NCBI GenBank assembly: GCA_037383845.1
Contig: JARRON010000019.1
Location: 1 to 35,011 of the forward strand
Reading direction: 5' to 3'
Length of the DNA stretch: 35,011 nucleotides
From: JARRON01 sp037383845
Lineage (GTDB): Bacteria; Pseudomonadota; Gammaproteobacteria; Steroidobacterales; XN24
Under the pieces are notes generated by a model. The model did no database searches. It saw nothing but the letters and a program-made list of their open reading frames with translations, and was not told where the DNA came from. This document shows, one piece after another, positions 34,647 to 35,011 of the stretch. Numbering within the stretch: position 1 is the stretch's first letter; each line of letters begins with the position of its first letter. A program made the translations under genes and the position numbers.

Positions 34647-34681
34647 AGGAGGGTTGCCCCGAGGCCACGGCAAGGCGGGAG

Positions 34682-34711
34682 ATTATCTCCTGCCGGCGAA
34701 CCCCGGCTCAA
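34682..34711 (-). promoter_or_regulatory. Candidate sigma-70 promoter of icd
   Basis: On the minus strand TTGAGC (34711-34706, 4 of 6) and GATAAT (34687-34682, 5 of 6) lie 18 bases apart. The start point would be near 34675, about 30 bases before the icd ATG. The -10 box lies within an imperfect inverted repeat, GGCGGGAGA (34674-34682) against TCTCCTGCC (34686-34694), which could be an operator. Confidence 0.5.
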
Positions 34712-34983
34712 CAGGAGGATCCGGCAGCCGGCGCAGGGTTGTCGCCGTGACGGACCTGGCGGGCGTAAGGACGCTGGCAGCGCCGGAGAAACGGAGGACG
34801 CGGCCCTGGGGGGATCGGGCCGCGCCCTCCGGGAGCACCGGCGGCCCTCCGGCTTCCCCGTGCGGGCCTCCGCAGGCGCGGAATCCCGCCGGCGAGCAAA
34901 GGAGCACCGGTCGCATTATTATGCTGCCGCCAGCAGCGGAAACCTGCTCAGTTGACGAATTCCCCGGCGCCGGAGGGACAGCA
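34712..34983. other. Spacer upstream of icd
   Basis: No convincing gene. Open frames on both strands here are short and Arg/Pro-rich. A minus-strand frame entering from the right ends at 34948 after KTHCCPSGAGEFVN, which could be the C-terminus of a gene lying beyond the window, but 21 residues are too few to tell. Confidence 0.25.
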
Positions 34984-35011
34984 GTGCGTCTTGATGACCA
35001 TCCGGACGGGG
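34984..35011 (+). CDS. Possible start of a gene cut by the window end
   Basis: GGAGGG at 34972-34977 stands six bases before GTG at 34984, which opens MRLDDHPDG up to the end of the window. The ribosome binding site is good, but only nine residues are visible, and a frame on the opposite strand competes. Divergent from icd if real. Confidence 0.25.

Overview
The window looks like a chromosomal segment of a GC-rich, free-living gammaproteobacterium. Three things point there. A site differing from the E. coli chromosome-dimer resolution site dif at only 2 of 28 positions lies at 2797-2824. The order uvrC-pgsA-tRNA-Gly(GCC)-tRNA-Cys(GCA)-tRNA-Leu(UAA) is the same as in E. coli. A complete System I cytochrome c maturation operon (ccmABCDEFGHI) is present. 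The B-type (di-haem) succinate dehydrogenase/fumarate reductase and ATP-type PEP carboxykinase argue against a close enterobacterial relative. A Chromatiales/Ectothiorhodospiraceae- or Wenzhouxiangella-like lineage is a guess, not shown.

Layout. 1-2800 is accessory DNA, less GC-rich by eye, with gene remnants, a degenerate short repeat, a small membrane protein, a lipid- and enzyme-free exported protein of unknown function, a decayed rolling-circle replication (Rep)-like gene, and dif. 3077-7333 is an RND efflux adaptor plus inner-membrane pump. 7478-8137 is a DUF4396-like membrane protein. 8441-11948 (minus) is frd/sdhCAB, divergent from pckA (12181-13770). 13813-24114 (minus) is one long, tightly packed unit: ccmABCDEFGHI followed by an acyl-CoA-binding protein, a double-hotdog MaoC-like hydratase, an ATP/ADP-carrier-like transporter and a Tat-exported aldo/keto reductase. 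Divergent from it is prpE (24404-26305). 26354-29607 (minus) holds a small membrane protein, a lone solute-binding protein and a GH31 glycosidase. Then come tRNA-Leu, tRNA-Cys and tRNA-Gly, with a strong promoter upstream and a rho-independent terminator between Gly and Cys. Finally pgsA, uvrC, a family-5 uracil-DNA glycosylase and icd, with a clear sigma-70-type promoter upstream of icd.

How the parts work together. Icd, the succinate/fumarate complex, PckA and PrpE cover central carbon flow: citric acid cycle steps, exit to gluconeogenesis and entry of propionate. The ccm genes supply haem-loaded c-type cytochromes for respiration. The uracil glycosylase and UvrC overlap by four bases and look like a DNA-repair pair.

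The most interesting place is 1850-2824. A Rep-like relic without a visible HUH motif sits beside an almost perfect dif site, as expected where single-stranded phages or other Xer-dependent elements integrate. This could be a scar of such an element at the replication terminus. I found no complete, clearly new defence or mobile system.
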